From contig NZ_FNKN01000005.1 in NCBI RefSeq assembly GCF_900102175.1, forward strand, positions 1-64,000: DNA of 64,000 bases, written 5' to 3'. The stretch is from Microbacterium sp. cf332. GTDB taxonomy: Bacteria; Actinomycetota; Actinomycetes; Actinomycetales; Microbacteriaceae. Made by a program: the position numbers and the translations under genes. The notes under the pieces were generated by a model. It did not search any database, was not told the DNA's origin, and saw only the letters and a program-made list of their open reading frames with translations. This document shows, in pieces, positions 9,291 through 18,496 of the stretch. Each line of letters begins with the position of its first letter. Position 1 is the stretch's first letter.

Positions 9291-10766
9291 ATGAGCGAAC
9301 CGCGCATCGACATCGCGCACACCCCCGCCGCCCTCCCGACGACGACCGGGATCGAGGTCAAATCGATCGACTGGGTGCCGCTTGCCGAGCGCACCGGCAC
9401 ACCCGGCAGCCTGTTCTCGCTCTGGTTCATGTCGAACGCGAACCTCACGACCCTCGCGACGGGCATGGTCGGGGTCGCGATGGGTGCGAACCTCCTGACC
9501 GCCCTGCTCGCCATCCTGCTCGGCGTCGCGGTCGGCACGGTGTTCACGGCCTTCCACTCCGCTCAGGGGCCGCAGCTCGGCTTACCGCAGATGATCCAGT
9601 CGCGCGCGCAGTTCGGATACCGCGGCGTCGCGCTCATCTGCCTCGTCGTCATCGCGAGCATCGTCGGCTTCAACATCTTCAATCTGCTGCTCGCCGGCGA
9701 TGTCCTCGCGCAGACCACCGGCACCGAGCTGAGCTCGCTCTGGTACGTGCTGATCGCCGTGCTCGCCGTGACGCTCGCGATCGTCGGGTACCACTGGATC
9801 CACCGGGTGCAGAAGTGGCTCACGTGGCTGTTCCTCGCAACCTTCGGCATCTTCACGATCGTCGCGCTCATCGCGATCCCGTTGCCCGCGGGTGCGCTCG
9901 CCGGCGGCGGCTTCGCCTGGCCGGCCTTCCTCGTGCAGTTCGCCGCCGCGGCCGCGTATGCCCTCGGGTGGGCGCCGTACGTCTCGGACTACTCGCGCTA
10001 CCTGCCGCCGCAGACCAGCCCGCGAGCCGCCCTCGTCTTCACCGCATCCGGGGTCATCGTCGGGGCCGGGTGGCTGATGGCCCTCGGCGCGTTCGTCGCG
10101 TCGCTGTTCGCAGGCGCAGACCCCGTCGGTGCGATCTCGGCGGCGGCCGACGCGATCGTCCCCGGGCTCGGGGTCGTGCTGCTGTGGTCGTCGCTCCCCG
10201 CGCTCGTCACCGTCATCACGATCAACGTGTATGCCGCGAGCATCGAGCTGATCACGGTCGCATCCTCGTTCGTCACCGTGCGTCCGACGCGCGCCGTCCG
10301 CATCGTCGCCTGTCTCGTCATCGGCGCATCCGGCCTGCTCGGTGCACTCCTGGCGACCGGGGAGTTCCTCGACTCCTTCGGCAGCTTCCTCGTCGTGCTC
10401 CTCTACGTCCTCGTGCCGTGGACCTCGGTCAACCTCGTCGACTACTACGCCGTCCGCCGCGGCCACTACGCGATCGGCGAGATGTTCCGACCGCACGGCA
10501 TCTACGGCGCCTGGGGGTGGCGCGGCCTGCTCTCGTACGCGATCGGCATCGTCGCCATGGTGCCCTTCGTCGTGACGACCTGGTTCGTCGGCCCGATCGC
10601 GCAGGCCATCGGCGGCATCGACGTCGCCCTGTTCGTCGGCCTGATCGCCTCGGCGGTCGCGTATCTGCTGCTCGCCCGCGGCCTCGACCTCACCGCGGAG
10701 CGCGCTCTGGCCGACGAGCAGGCCGGCGCGCAGGGGGTGCACTCCGTCGCCTTCGGGACGCGCTGA
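9291..10766 (+). CDS. NCS1-family cytosine/purine/hydantoin-type permease
   Basis: 491 aa membrane transporter with about 12 hydrophobic helices. It shows NCS1 hallmarks: SLWFMSNANLTTLATGMVG in the first helix, GPQLGLPQMIQSRAQFGYRG after helix 2, and APYVSDYSRYLPP in the middle. These segments line the nucleobase/hydantoin site in characterised members. It follows the nitrilase gene, so the two probably form an import-and-hydrolysis operon. The ATG at 9291 is chosen because the protein begins MSEPRID and aligns with the family start; the SD is weak (AAAGAG). Confidence 0.9.
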   Translation: MSEPRIDIAHTPAALPTTTGIEVKSIDWVPLAERTGTPGSLFSLWFMSNANLTTLATGMVGVAMGANLLTALLAILLGVAVGTVFTAFHSAQGPQLGLPQMIQSRAQFGYRGVALICLVVIASIVGFNIFNLLLAGDVLAQTTGTELSSLWYVLIAVLAVTLAIVGYHWIHRVQKWLTWLFLATFGIFTIVALIAIPLPAGALAGGGFAWPAFLVQFAAAAAYALGWAPYVSDYSRYLPPQTSPRAALVFTASGVIVGAGWLMALGAFVASLFAGADPVGAISAAADAIVPGLGVVLLWSSLPALVTVITINVYAASIELITVASSFVTVRPTRAVRIVACLVIGASGLLGALLATGEFLDSFGSFLVVLLYVLVPWTSVNLVDYYAVRRGHYAIGEMFRPHGIYGAWGWRGLLSYAIGIVAMVPFVVTTWFVGPIAQAIGGIDVALFVGLIASAVAYLLLARGLDLTAERALADEQAGAQGVHSVAFGTR

Positions 10767-10826
10767 CGCGACGGCGCACGGCTCCGGATCCGTTGAGGCG
10801 CGCATCACCGATGCGAGAATCCGGGC

Positions 10827-11348
10827 ATGACCGAAACTGGCGGATCCTCGCACGCCCTTCCCGTCGACCACGACGCCGCCGCCGAGATGTGGGAGCAGTA
10901 CCGCACGGCGCATCCCGAGGCTGTGCGGGCCGCGCCCGACTACACCGTCGAGCACTTCGGCGACTCGCCGCGCCTCGCGGACGAACTGCTCGGGATCGTC
11001 CTGGCGGGCGGCAAGCGCGCGACCGCCGAGCTGGTGTCCGACTTCGTCGCCCGTGGCCAGCTCATCCCGCGCCTGGGCTCGCACTGGATCGCCTGCGACA
11101 GCACGGGGGCGCCCCGCGTCGTCATCCGCAGTACCGAGCTGCGACTCGGCCCGTTCTCGAGCGCGGATGCCGCCTTCGCCGCCGACGAAGGAGAGGACGA
11201 CCGGTCACTCGACAGCTGGAGCCGCGAGCATCGACGGTACTTCACGCGCGTGTCGGCCGCGCGCGGTGCGGAATGGTCCGAGGAGGAAGACATCGTCTTC
11301 GAGCGCTTCTCGGTGGTGTGGCCGCCCGAGGTCGCCGATCCCCGCTGA
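10827..11348 (+). CDS. ASCH-domain protein
   Basis: 173 aa with an ASCH (PUA-like) fold: AAEMWEQYRTAHPEA, VEHFGDSPRLADELLGIVLA, GGKRATAELVSDF, WIACDSTGAPRVVIRSTELR and a C-terminal EEEDIVFERFSVVW. ASCH proteins bind RNA or act in RNA-linked processes, and some have nuclease or amidohydrolase activity; the role here is unknown. It is a single gene. The ATG has no SD but GAGAAT lies 6 nt upstream, compatible with leaderless expression. Confidence 0.82.
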   Translation: MTETGGSSHALPVDHDAAAEMWEQYRTAHPEAVRAAPDYTVEHFGDSPRLADELLGIVLAGGKRATAELVSDFVARGQLIPRLGSHWIACDSTGAPRVVIRSTELRLGPFSSADAAFAADEGEDDRSLDSWSREHRRYFTRVSAARGAEWSEEEDIVFERFSVVWPPEVADPR

Positions 11349-11384
11349 CACCACCGACACCACCGACACGACCGACACCACCGC
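11349..11384 (+). repeat. Four 9-bp tandem units after the ASCH stop codon
   Basis: Four near-identical 9-mers (CACCACCGA twice, CACGACCGA, CACCACCGC) begin directly after the TGA. They are noncoding in the ASCH frame and could vary in copy number between strains. Confidence 0.8.
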
Positions 11385-11547
11385 TCCGTGGGGCTCGGCC
11401 TGCGCCGGCCGGCTTCTCGCGAGCTGATGAAAGAGCCACGAATAACACTGCGCGCCCCGTGGCGCCCGGACGCCCGGGATTACGCTGTGCTCGGATCGGC
11501 GATCCCGCCGCACCGCCCCGGCTCGACGCGATCCTCGGGAGGTCGAT

Positions 11548-12852
11548 GTGAACTGGCTGCTCGACATCGGCATCCTCTCGGGTCCCGCCGTCGTGCTGAC
11601 GTGCGCCGCCGCCGGTCTGGCGGTCGCGCTGCTCGTGGCGGTGCGTCCGAGTCGGCGGTGGAACCGGCGACGCTGGGTGCTCACCGCGGCTGTCGCCGCG
11701 CTGGTCGCCGGGCTGTTCGGGATCGCCCTGACGTGGCTGCTGGCCGATCACTACGACCTGTTCGGGGTGGTGCTGACGTCCGACACCCGGATGTGGGTCG
11801 CCCTCGGCTTCGCGGGCACGGGCATCGCGCTCGCGTCGCTCTGGCGCCCGACGTGGCGCCGAGCGATCGCCGCACCGCTCGCGGCCGTGCTCTTCGTCGT
11901 GACCGCCGCGATGGGGGTCAACATCGCGTTCGGGCAGTACCCCACCGTGCGCACCGCTCTCGGCCTGCCCGCTTTCGGCGCCGCCGATCTGCCCGCCGTC
12001 GGTGACGACTCCGATCGGCCGACGATCGCCGACTGGACTCCGCCCTCCGGGATGCCGTCGCACGGCGAGGTCGGCACCGTCACCATCCCCGCGACCGCCT
12101 CGGGCTTCACCGCGCGACCGGCCGTCATCTACCGCCCCCCGGCCGCGCTCACCGACGACCCGCCCCTGCTGCCCGTGCTCATCATGATGTCGGGTCAGCC
12201 GGGTCAGCCCCAGGACCCGCTCATCGCCGCGCACCTGCAGCAGTCGCTCGACGCCTACGCCGCCGCACATGACGGACTGGCGCCGATCGTCGTCTCGCCC
12301 GACCAGCTCGGAACGCCCGATGCGAACCCGATGTGCATCGACTCGCCGCTCGGGAACTCGGCCACCTATCTCACCGTCGATGTGCCGACGTGGATCTCGG
12401 CCAACCTGCCCGTGCTCGACTCTCCGGAGTACTGGGGCATCGGCGGCCTCTCCCAGGGCGGCACGTGCTCGATCCAGCTCGGCGCCGCCCATCCCGAGCT
12501 GTTCAGCGCCATCCTCGACGCCTCCGGCGAGGAGTTCCCCTCGCTCGGCGACGAGGCCACGACCGTCGCGCAGGGGTTCGGAGGGGACACCGCGGCATAC
12601 GAGGCGGCGAAGCCGGCAGCGATCATGGCCGCTCACGCGCCCTACGAGGGCATGACCGCCGTGTTCGGGGTCGGCAGCGAGGACGCGGGGTTCCTCCCGG
12701 GGGTCCAGCGCATCTATCAGGAGGCGCAGGACGCCGGGATGGATGCGACCTATATCGAGGCGCAGGGCAGCGCGCATGACGCGACCTCGTGGTCGTACAT
12801 ATTCGAAAAAGGGCTCGGCATCATCGCCGACCACTGGGGTCTGAACCGCTAG
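11548..12852 (+). CDS. Membrane-anchored alpha/beta-hydrolase (esterase D-like), candidate aminoacyl-PG hydrolase
   Basis: 434 aa. About four N-terminal membrane helices (residues 1-125) are followed by an extracytoplasmic esterase domain. The nucleophile elbow is GGLSQGGTCSIQLGAAHP, with a candidate acid in LDASGEEF and His in GSAHDATSW. A GTG start follows GGGAGG. The gene converges on an MprF-like synthase and their stop codons share the same CTAG. Hydrolases that remove amino acids from lipids are known beside aminoacyl-phosphatidylglycerol synthases (P. aeruginosa PA0919 next to PA0920), so this role is a reasonable inference. A general secreted esterase remains possible. TACGCT at 11481-11486 may be the -10. 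Confidence 0.75.
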   Translation: MNWLLDIGILSGPAVVLTCAAAGLAVALLVAVRPSRRWNRRRWVLTAAVAALVAGLFGIALTWLLADHYDLFGVVLTSDTRMWVALGFAGTGIALASLWRPTWRRAIAAPLAAVLFVVTAAMGVNIAFGQYPTVRTALGLPAFGAADLPAVGDDSDRPTIADWTPPSGMPSHGEVGTVTIPATASGFTARPAVIYRPPAALTDDPPLLPVLIMMSGQPGQPQDPLIAAHLQQSLDAYAAAHDGLAPIVVSPDQLGTPDANPMCIDSPLGNSATYLTVDVPTWISANLPVLDSPEYWGIGGLSQGGTCSIQLGAAHPELFSAILDASGEEFPSLGDEATTVAQGFGGDTAAYEAAKPAAIMAAHAPYEGMTAVFGVGSEDAGFLPGVQRIYQEAQDAGMDATYIEAQGSAHDATSWSYIFEKGLGIIADHWGLNR

Positions 12853-15422
12853 CCCGCGGCGCGCAGCCCGCCGGCCATCCGCACGGCCTGGGGGAGCGTC
12901 AGCGTCGGGAGGTAGCAGCGGGTCAGGGCGACGCCCAGCGCCGGCAGCATCGCGGGATCGGGATACACGGCCCACAGGGGCACGAACTCCGGCTGGAACT
13001 TGCGCTTGAAGTTCAACAACGACCGGAACCCGTACGCGGGCTCGAGCAGACCGCCCAGCAGATCGAGCAGTCGCGCCATGCTCGTGCGGGACGCGTCGTC
13101 GCCGAGCTGCGTCGACGCCAGCGGCGAACCCGACAGGCTGAGCAGCGTCAGCCCGTCCGCTTTCATCCGATCGGCGGCGGCGCCGATCGCGAATTCCATG
13201 ATGCCGTTCATCGCATCACCCCGCCGGCGCATGAAGTCGAGGGTGTAACCCGTGACGCCGCCGTGCTCGAACATCGGCAGCCAGCTGGTCACCGCCTCGA
13301 TGCGCCCGCTCTCGTGCACCGCCAGCATCAGCCGTACGGCGGGGTCGTCGAGCTCGTCGACCCCGCCCAGGGTGAACTCCATCTCGGGGAGCGACCGATC
13401 GGCGACCCAGCCCTCCGAGATCTCGCGGATCTGCGCGTGCTGCGCCGGTGTCAGTTCGCGCCACGACGTCCACTCGGCGACGATGCCCGACCGCGAGGCG
13501 CGGTTCGTGGCCGTCCGGATGTCCTGCCGCTTCTTGCCGGCCGTGTTCCAGTCGGGCAGGCGCAGCACGGCCTCCTCGGCCACCGGCATCCGCTGCCAGC
13601 CGAGATGGTCGAACACACTGCCCGGGCGTGCGTCGACGCTGTAGAACACGGCGGTCCAGCCGTGCGCGCCGCAGAACTCCACGAATCCCGACACGACATC
13701 GGGGCGGTCGTGGTCGGGGCCGAACGGACCGCCCAGCGTCACGGCGATCGTCCCGCGCACGCGGTACGCGACCGCCGCGTCGGCGTCGGATGCGAACCAG
13801 TAGGCGTTGCCCCGCCACGTCGACATGAACGAGAGCGTGTCGCCGCCCCCGCGCTCGAGCACCTCGCGCGCACGCAGTCGGTCGGGGGCGTCGAGCACCG
13901 TGCGGGGGGTGAGGAGCACCCGTGCGACCGCGACGATCAGCAGGACCCAGAACGCCAGCGACGGCAGATACCACAGCGCCTGGGCCGCGCCGCTCTCGGG
14001 CACGAACTCGACGATGTCCGACGGGATGAGCGTCGGGGGCACGAGTCGCAGCGGGAGGGCGCGCAGGACCGTGACCGCATCGACCTCCGGGCGGAAGCCC
14101 GCGGCGAGGGCGAGGGTGCCCGCGTACGACGCGGCGAGGACGGCGCCGGTCCCGACGGCGACGGTCAGGACGAACGCGCGCTGCGCCGATGCAGCCGTCG
14201 AGACCCGGGCGGCACCCCGGAACACGATGAGGACGATCGCGACGACGAGCGGCACCACCGCTCCGACGATCACCCCGGTGAGCGTCTGCCACACGAAATC
14301 GGCCGTCTCGGCATCGACGGCCTCGCCGATGGCGGCCACCGTCTCGGGCTCGATCACCAGGAAGGTGTAGACCATGCCCGCGAAGATCGCGAGATTCATC
14401 GCGACGGCCACCGCGAGCGCGACGCGACGCCCGCTGCGGATGCCCCACGCCGCGAGCAGCAGCACGAGCAACGGCAGCAGCGCGACCAGGCTCGACCAGC
14501 CCTGCAGGTCGGCGATCGTCGAGAAGTCGTCGGGGCAGGGCGCGCCGGGCGAGCCGAAGGCGCAGACCTGACCGTCGACGACGCTCAGCGGGTCGATCGA
14601 CAGGTAGCCGTAGATCGACAGCAGGCCCGCCCCCGCGCCCGACGCCGTCGCGACGACGGGACCCACCGCCGTAATGGCGACGATGGCCGCCAGCAGCACC
14701 CGCTTCTCGTAGAACGAGCTGCGCACGAGCCGGAATCCCACGCCCCGCCCACCGAGAGCGAAGCCGAGCGCGAAGCCGACCGGGATCGCGAGCAGCGAGA
14801 AGAGGTCGTTCGCTCCGCCCGAATAGAGATACAGCGTCATCGCGGTGAAGAGTGCCAGCAGTCTCGTGCGACGACGCCACAGCGCTCCGAAGAACGCGCT
14901 CGCGGCGACGGCCGTGGCCAGCAGTGGGGCGGTGGGCGAGAACACGTCGACGGCGGGTGCGTTCAGCGGGATGCCGGCCAGGTAGCTCTGCTCGAAGAGG
15001 TCGATCGCGAAGCCGAGGAACGACGCCGCCACCCCTCCCACGACATAGGCGATGACCGTGCGGATGCTGCCCATCGCGCGCTCTGCGGCACCGATGACGA
15101 CGAACACGAGGATGACGAAGACCACGAGCGCAGGAACGCTCTCGACGACGAAGAGCGAGGTGACCGAGCTCCACCAGTGCCGGAGCGCCCGGCCGCCCAG
15201 GTCGGCGTCGTCGACGGACGCGAAGCCCCAGTCGATCGACGGGAACGCCAGGCCGGCGATGCTCAGCCCGATCGTCAGGATCGCGATGACGAGGGCGACC
15301 GGGCGTTTCCGCAGCCAGCCGCGCGCATGTCCGGCCGCCGACCGCAGGTCGCGGAGACCCCGCGCGAGACCGTCGCGAGCGGTCGTCGCCGCACCGGGGG
15401 ATGACATCACGTCACGCACCAT
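12849..15422 (-). CDS. MprF-like aminoacyl-phosphatidylglycerol synthase (DUF2156)
   Basis: 857 aa, the size expected for full-length MprF-type proteins. Residues about 40-520 hold 12 or more hydrophobic helices (flippase-like part). The C-terminal third is a DUF2156/GNAT-like synthase: GGGDTLSFMSTWRGNAYWF, GGPFGPDHDRPDVVSGFVEF, KKRQDIRTATNRASRSG, EMEFTLGGVDEL and a final NFKRKFQPEFVPLWAVYP. The family transfers an amino acid from aminoacyl-tRNA to phosphatidylglycerol, lowering surface charge and raising resistance to cationic peptides. The start may be 15422 or the ATG at 15407; neither has a strong SD. Confidence 0.85.
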   Translation of the reverse strand: MVRDVMSSPGAATTARDGLARGLRDLRSAAGHARGWLRKRPVALVIAILTIGLSIAGLAFPSIDWGFASVDDADLGGRALRHWWSSVTSLFVVESVPALVVFVILVFVVIGAAERAMGSIRTVIAYVVGGVAASFLGFAIDLFEQSYLAGIPLNAPAVDVFSPTAPLLATAVAASAFFGALWRRRTRLLALFTAMTLYLYSGGANDLFSLLAIPVGFALGFALGGRGVGFRLVRSSFYEKRVLLAAIVAITAVGPVVATASGAGAGLLSIYGYLSIDPLSVVDGQVCAFGSPGAPCPDDFSTIADLQGWSSLVALLPLLVLLLAAWGIRSGRRVALAVAVAMNLAIFAGMVYTFLVIEPETVAAIGEAVDAETADFVWQTLTGVIVGAVVPLVVAIVLIVFRGAARVSTAASAQRAFVLTVAVGTGAVLAASYAGTLALAAGFRPEVDAVTVLRALPLRLVPPTLIPSDIVEFVPESGAAQALWYLPSLAFWVLLIVAVARVLLTPRTVLDAPDRLRAREVLERGGGDTLSFMSTWRGNAYWFASDADAAVAYRVRGTIAVTLGGPFGPDHDRPDVVSGFVEFCGAHGWTAVFYSVDARPGSVFDHLGWQRMPVAEEAVLRLPDWNTAGKKRQDIRTATNRASRSGIVAEWTSWRELTPAQHAQIREISEGWVADRSLPEMEFTLGGVDELDDPAVRLMLAVHESGRIEAVTSWLPMFEHGGVTGYTLDFMRRRGDAMNGIMEFAIGAAADRMKADGLTLLSLSGSPLASTQLGDDASRTSMARLLDLLGGLLEPAYGFRSLLNFKRKFQPEFVPLWAVYPDPAMLPALGVALTRCYLPTLTLPQAVRMAGGLRAAG

Positions 15423-15428
15423 AGTGGC

Positions 15429-16328
15429 TCAGCCTGTGCGCACCGACCCGAACCACGTCGCGAAGTAGTAAGCGAAATTCCGGTTGCCGTACGACGAGCA
15501 GGGACCGCCCGCTCCCCATCCTGCGGCGAGGGCCGCGGGGTCGGGCTGATAGGGCGTGTAGTTGTACAGCGCCGCGGTCGCGTCGTTGCGGATGACGACC
15601 TCGGAGCCGCCGCAATCGGGGTTCGGGTGGAAAGCGATGAAGTGCGGGCCCGGCTGACGCATGAAGTTCGACGCGCGGTAGGAGGCGAGGTCGGTCGCGC
15701 CCGCGACGATCTGGGCGCCGACCCCCTCGTATTCGGGATCGCACGGCGCCGTGTCGGGGCAGCTCGCGCCCATCGCGGCGCGGAGCCGGGCCTCCGAGGG
15801 TGCACGTGCCGCACGGCCCTCGACGAGCGACTGCTCCTTCTGAAGCGTCACCAGGATGACGCGCGCCGAGATCCCGCAGGCCTCCTGCACCCGGTGGATG
15901 ATCTCGGCGACCGGCAGCTCGCCGCCCTCGATCGCGCGGCACACGACCTCGCCGGTGCGCGCCGACACCCGCTCCTCGCGCGACGAGATCCCCGCCGTCG
16001 CGACGTTCAGGCATGCCCCGTTCACGCAGTCGCCGATCCGTGCGTCGAGGAAGTCCTGGATCTCGGACGTCGTCAGCGCATCGGTGTCGAAGAACAGCTC
16101 GTCGTCGATGAGGTCCCCCGGGTCGATCGCCCCCGCGTTCGGGGGGAGGTCTCGCGCCTCGCCGCCCGGAGGGGGCGCCGCCGGCGGCACGCTCGCCTCG
16201 AGGAGCGAAGCCGCGGTCACCCCGATGGCGACGATGAACGTGACGAGCAGCATCGGCACCAGGACCAGGACGGTGATGATCCCGATGCGACGGCGTCGCC
16301 GCTTCAGCATCCGGGATCGCGCAGCCAT
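15429..16328 (-). CDS. Secreted protein with conserved LVTLQKEQ domain
   Basis: 299 aa. A basic N-terminus (MLKRRRRR) and one hydrophobic helix (IGIITVLVLVPMLLVTFIVA) give a signal anchor. The exported part has the Cys-rich pattern seen repeatedly in Microbacteriaceae surface proteins: LTTSEIQDFLDARIGDC, ACGISARVILVTLQKEQSLV, SCPDTAPCDPEYEG, HFIAFHPNPDCGGSEV, ALYNYTPYQPDPAALAAGWG and YGNRNFAYYFATWFG. The Glu in LQKEQ is reminiscent of lysozyme-like lytic enzymes, but I have no proof of activity. It lies 6 nt downstream of the MprF-like gene's start on the same strand, so it is transcribed toward it and could form an operon with it. Confidence 0.72.
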   Translation of the reverse strand: MAARSRMLKRRRRRIGIITVLVLVPMLLVTFIVAIGVTAASLLEASVPPAAPPPGGEARDLPPNAGAIDPGDLIDDELFFDTDALTTSEIQDFLDARIGDCVNGACLNVATAGISSREERVSARTGEVVCRAIEGGELPVAEIIHRVQEACGISARVILVTLQKEQSLVEGRAARAPSEARLRAAMGASCPDTAPCDPEYEGVGAQIVAGATDLASYRASNFMRQPGPHFIAFHPNPDCGGSEVVIRNDATAALYNYTPYQPDPAALAAGWGAGGPCSSYGNRNFAYYFATWFGSVRTG

Positions 16329-16517
16329 ACGTCGATCGTGTCGCACGCGGGCCCGAGAAACCTGGGAGCGCACGTGGCCGTCCTCTAGCGCATCAGCGGC
16401 CAGAACGCGAGCGGGTGCGCGGGCGGCGGGGGGCGACCTACCGTGGACGGACCGGGATGAAGCGTCCCGGCATCCGGGAGCACACGCACCGGACGCAGAT
16501 CGACGGAAGGGGCCGAT

Positions 16518-16688
16518 ATGGGACTCGACGACAAGATCAAGAACGCAGCTCAGGACATTGCCGGCAAGGCGAAGGAAGCCACCGGCAAGGCCACCGACAA
16601 CGAGCGTCTCGAAGCCGAAGGTCACAAGGACCAGACCGCCGCCAACGTCAAGAAGGCCGGCGAGAACGTCAAGGATGCCTTCAAGTAA
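16518..16688 (+). CDS. CsbD-family stress protein
   Basis: 56 aa, typical length. It reads MGLDDKIKNAAQDIAGKAKE, then ATGKATDNERLEAEGHKDQT and a Lys-rich end, matching the CsbD family of small, charged, alpha-helical general-stress proteins. In Bacillus csbD is controlled by sigma-B; here an ECF-like sigma gene follows after a terminator. The SD GGAAGGGG lies 6 nt before the ATG. The biochemical role is not known. Confidence 0.88.
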   Translation: MGLDDKIKNAAQDIAGKAKEATGKATDNERLEAEGHKDQTAANVKKAGENVKDAFK

Positions 16689-16703
16689 GACGCTCCTTCA
16701 CGC

Positions 16704-16736
16704 GAACACCCCGGGTCCCCGCGACCCGGGGTGTTC
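16704..16736 (+). terminator. Strong hairpin after csbD
   Basis: GAACACCCCGGGTC and GACCCGGGGTGTTC form a perfect 14-bp stem with a 5-nt loop, 15 nt after the csbD stop. No T-run follows beyond TTC, as is common in high-GC actinobacteria. Confidence 0.85.
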
Positions 16737-16864
16737 TGCGTCTCCGGGCCCGCACCGGAGCCCGGCGCCCGCCGCGATCCATTCACTCGATTACATTCGC
16801 TAGCATCCCCGTGGCGATCCCACAAGCGTTTCGGGTGCGGCCGCCCGGGGGGCACGCTGATCAC

Positions 16865-17416
16865 ATGACAGACCTGCTCGTGCCGGACACCGCGGCCGAC
16901 GAGCCCGAGCGCTCCGGTTCGGACGCCGAGATCGACTCCCTCCTGCTCGCCGCCGCGCGGGGCGACCGAGAGGCGTTCGCAGCCGTCTACGACGCCACCG
17001 CCGGCGCCGCGTTCGGACTCGCACTGCGCGTCATCGGCAGCCGGGGCGCCGCGGAGGGCGTCGTGAGCGCGGCGTTCCTCGAGGTGTGGCGCACCGCCCG
17101 CTCGTTCGCCGCGTCGGGGATGCCGGCGCGGACCTGGGTGCTCGCCGCCGTCGGCCGCCTGGCGCTCGCATCCGTCCGGGACGCCGCCGGGGTCGTCGAG
17201 ACGGGACCCGTCGACGTTCGCATCCCGGTCGATCCCCTGCAGGCGCGGATGGCGGAGCTCACCCCCGCGCAGCGCCAGGTCATCGCCCTGGCATCGTTCG
17301 CCGGATGCAGTCAGGCCGAGATCGCCGAGCGCACCGGGCATCCGGTCGGCGCGGTCAAGACCCGCATGCGCGAAGCCCTCACCCGCCTGCAGGACGCCTC
17401 GCCGCGGACCCGCTGA
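16865..17416 (+). CDS. ECF-type RNA polymerase sigma factor
   Basis: 183 aa. Region 2 is AAARGDREAFAAVYDATAGA through GVVSAAFLEVWRTARSF, and region 4 is LTPAQRQVIALASFAGCSQA, then EIAERTGHPVGAVKTRMREA. It is closest in style to SigK-like ECF factors. The segment normally reading DRxxAEEVTQE is degenerate (RGAAEGVVSA), so -10 recognition may be altered. No anti-sigma gene is adjacent. TAGCAT at 16801-16806 may be its -10, giving a leader of about 55 nt. The ATG at 16865 is the first good start; longer in-frame extension runs through csbD. Confidence 0.78.
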   Translation: MTDLLVPDTAADEPERSGSDAEIDSLLLAAARGDREAFAAVYDATAGAAFGLALRVIGSRGAAEGVVSAAFLEVWRTARSFAASGMPARTWVLAAVGRLALASVRDAAGVVETGPVDVRIPVDPLQARMAELTPAQRQVIALASFAGCSQAEIAERTGHPVGAVKTRMREALTRLQDASPRTR

Positions 17417-17485
17417 CCCGATACCGCACCCGCGCCCCAGGAGCAACCGGAAGCGTCCGGCATCGGCGCCCGGAAAGACTGGGGC

Positions 17486-18496
17486 ATGGCCTTCATCGGA
17501 TACCACGCTTCGCACGAACAACTCGCGCCCAGCGCGCTCCTGGAGGCTGTGATCGCGGCCGAGCGGCTCGGGTTCGACGGCGCCTTCAGCGCCGACCACC
17601 TCTCGCCCTGGACGCCGCAGCAGGGACACTCGGGCAACACGATCGCCTGGCTGGGGGCGGCGCTCGCGTCGACGCGCTTCTCGATCGGCTCGGTCGCGAC
17701 TCCCGGCCAGCTCTACCACCCCGTCGTCAGCGCCCAGGCGATCGCGACCCTCGCCGAGATGTTCCCCGGCCGGTACTTCGCGGCCCTCGGCAGCGGCGAG
17801 CTCCTCAATGAGCACGTCACGGGAGCGCTCTGGCCGTCCAAGGACGAGCGCACCGCACGGCTCGGCGAATGCGTCGAGGTGATGCGCGGCCTCCTCGCGG
17901 GGGAGACCGTGAACCACGACGGCCGCGTGCGCGTGCACGAGGCGCGGCTGTGGAGCCTGCCCGCCGGCCCCTCGACCCTGATGGCCACCGCCGCCTCCGC
18001 CGCGACCGCGCGCTGGGCCGCCGGGTGGGCCGACGGTCTCGTCACCGTCGGCACGCGCCGGGACCAGGTCGCCGAGATCGCGGACGCGTACCTCGACGCC
18101 GGGGGCCTCGGCCCGACCTGCCTGCAGGTGCACATCGCGCTCGCCGCGACGATCGACGAGGCGACCGCGCTGGTGCGCGACCAATGGCTGCACGGTGTCG
18201 TGACACCGCCGGAGGCGTGGGACATCGCGCAGCCCGAGGAGTTCGCCGCCCGGGCGGGTGAGCCGAGCGACGCCGAACTCGCCGAGCACGTCATCGTCGC
18301 GACCGACTCGCCGAGCGGCATCGCCGAGCTCGCGGACCGCCTGGCCGACCTCATGGCCGCCGGTTTCGATCGCCTCTACATCCACGAGATCGCGCAGGAC
18401 CAGCGGGCCTTCCTCGGTGAGCGGGCCACGAAACTGCTCGATGCGCTGCGCGAGCGGCTCGACGGCGCCGCAGACGAGAGGGGAGGCGCGCGATGA
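17486..18496 (+). CDS. LLM-class flavin oxidoreductase (TIGR03885-like)
   Basis: 336 aa bacterial luciferase-like TIM barrel. Features are GYHASHEQLAPSALLEAV at the N-terminus, GFDGAFSADHLSPWTPQQGH, GSVATPGQLYHPVVSAQAIA and FAALGSGELLNEHVTG. The ASHEQ opening is typical of the actinobacterial group called non-F420 flavin oxidoreductase (TIGR03885); the reaction is unknown. Its TGA overlaps the ATG of the GH13 gene by 4 nt, so the two are co-translated. SD is GGAAAG. Confidence 0.82.
   Translation: MAFIGYHASHEQLAPSALLEAVIAAERLGFDGAFSADHLSPWTPQQGHSGNTIAWLGAALASTRFSIGSVATPGQLYHPVVSAQAIATLAEMFPGRYFAALGSGELLNEHVTGALWPSKDERTARLGECVEVMRGLLAGETVNHDGRVRVHEARLWSLPAGPSTLMATAASAATARWAAGWADGLVTVGTRRDQVAEIADAYLDAGGLGPTCLQVHIALAATIDEATALVRDQWLHGVVTPPEAWDIAQPEEFAARAGEPSDAELAEHVIVATDSPSGIAELADRLADLMAAGFDRLYIHEIAQDQRAFLGERATKLLDALRERLDGAADERGGAR

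Noticed and set aside
11349..11384. CRISPR-like repeat
   Set aside because: Contiguous 9-bp units without spacers and no cas genes.
12789..15404. 871-codon plus-strand open frame
   Set aside because: Shadow of the MprF-like gene, whose domains and membrane helices are clear on the minus strand.
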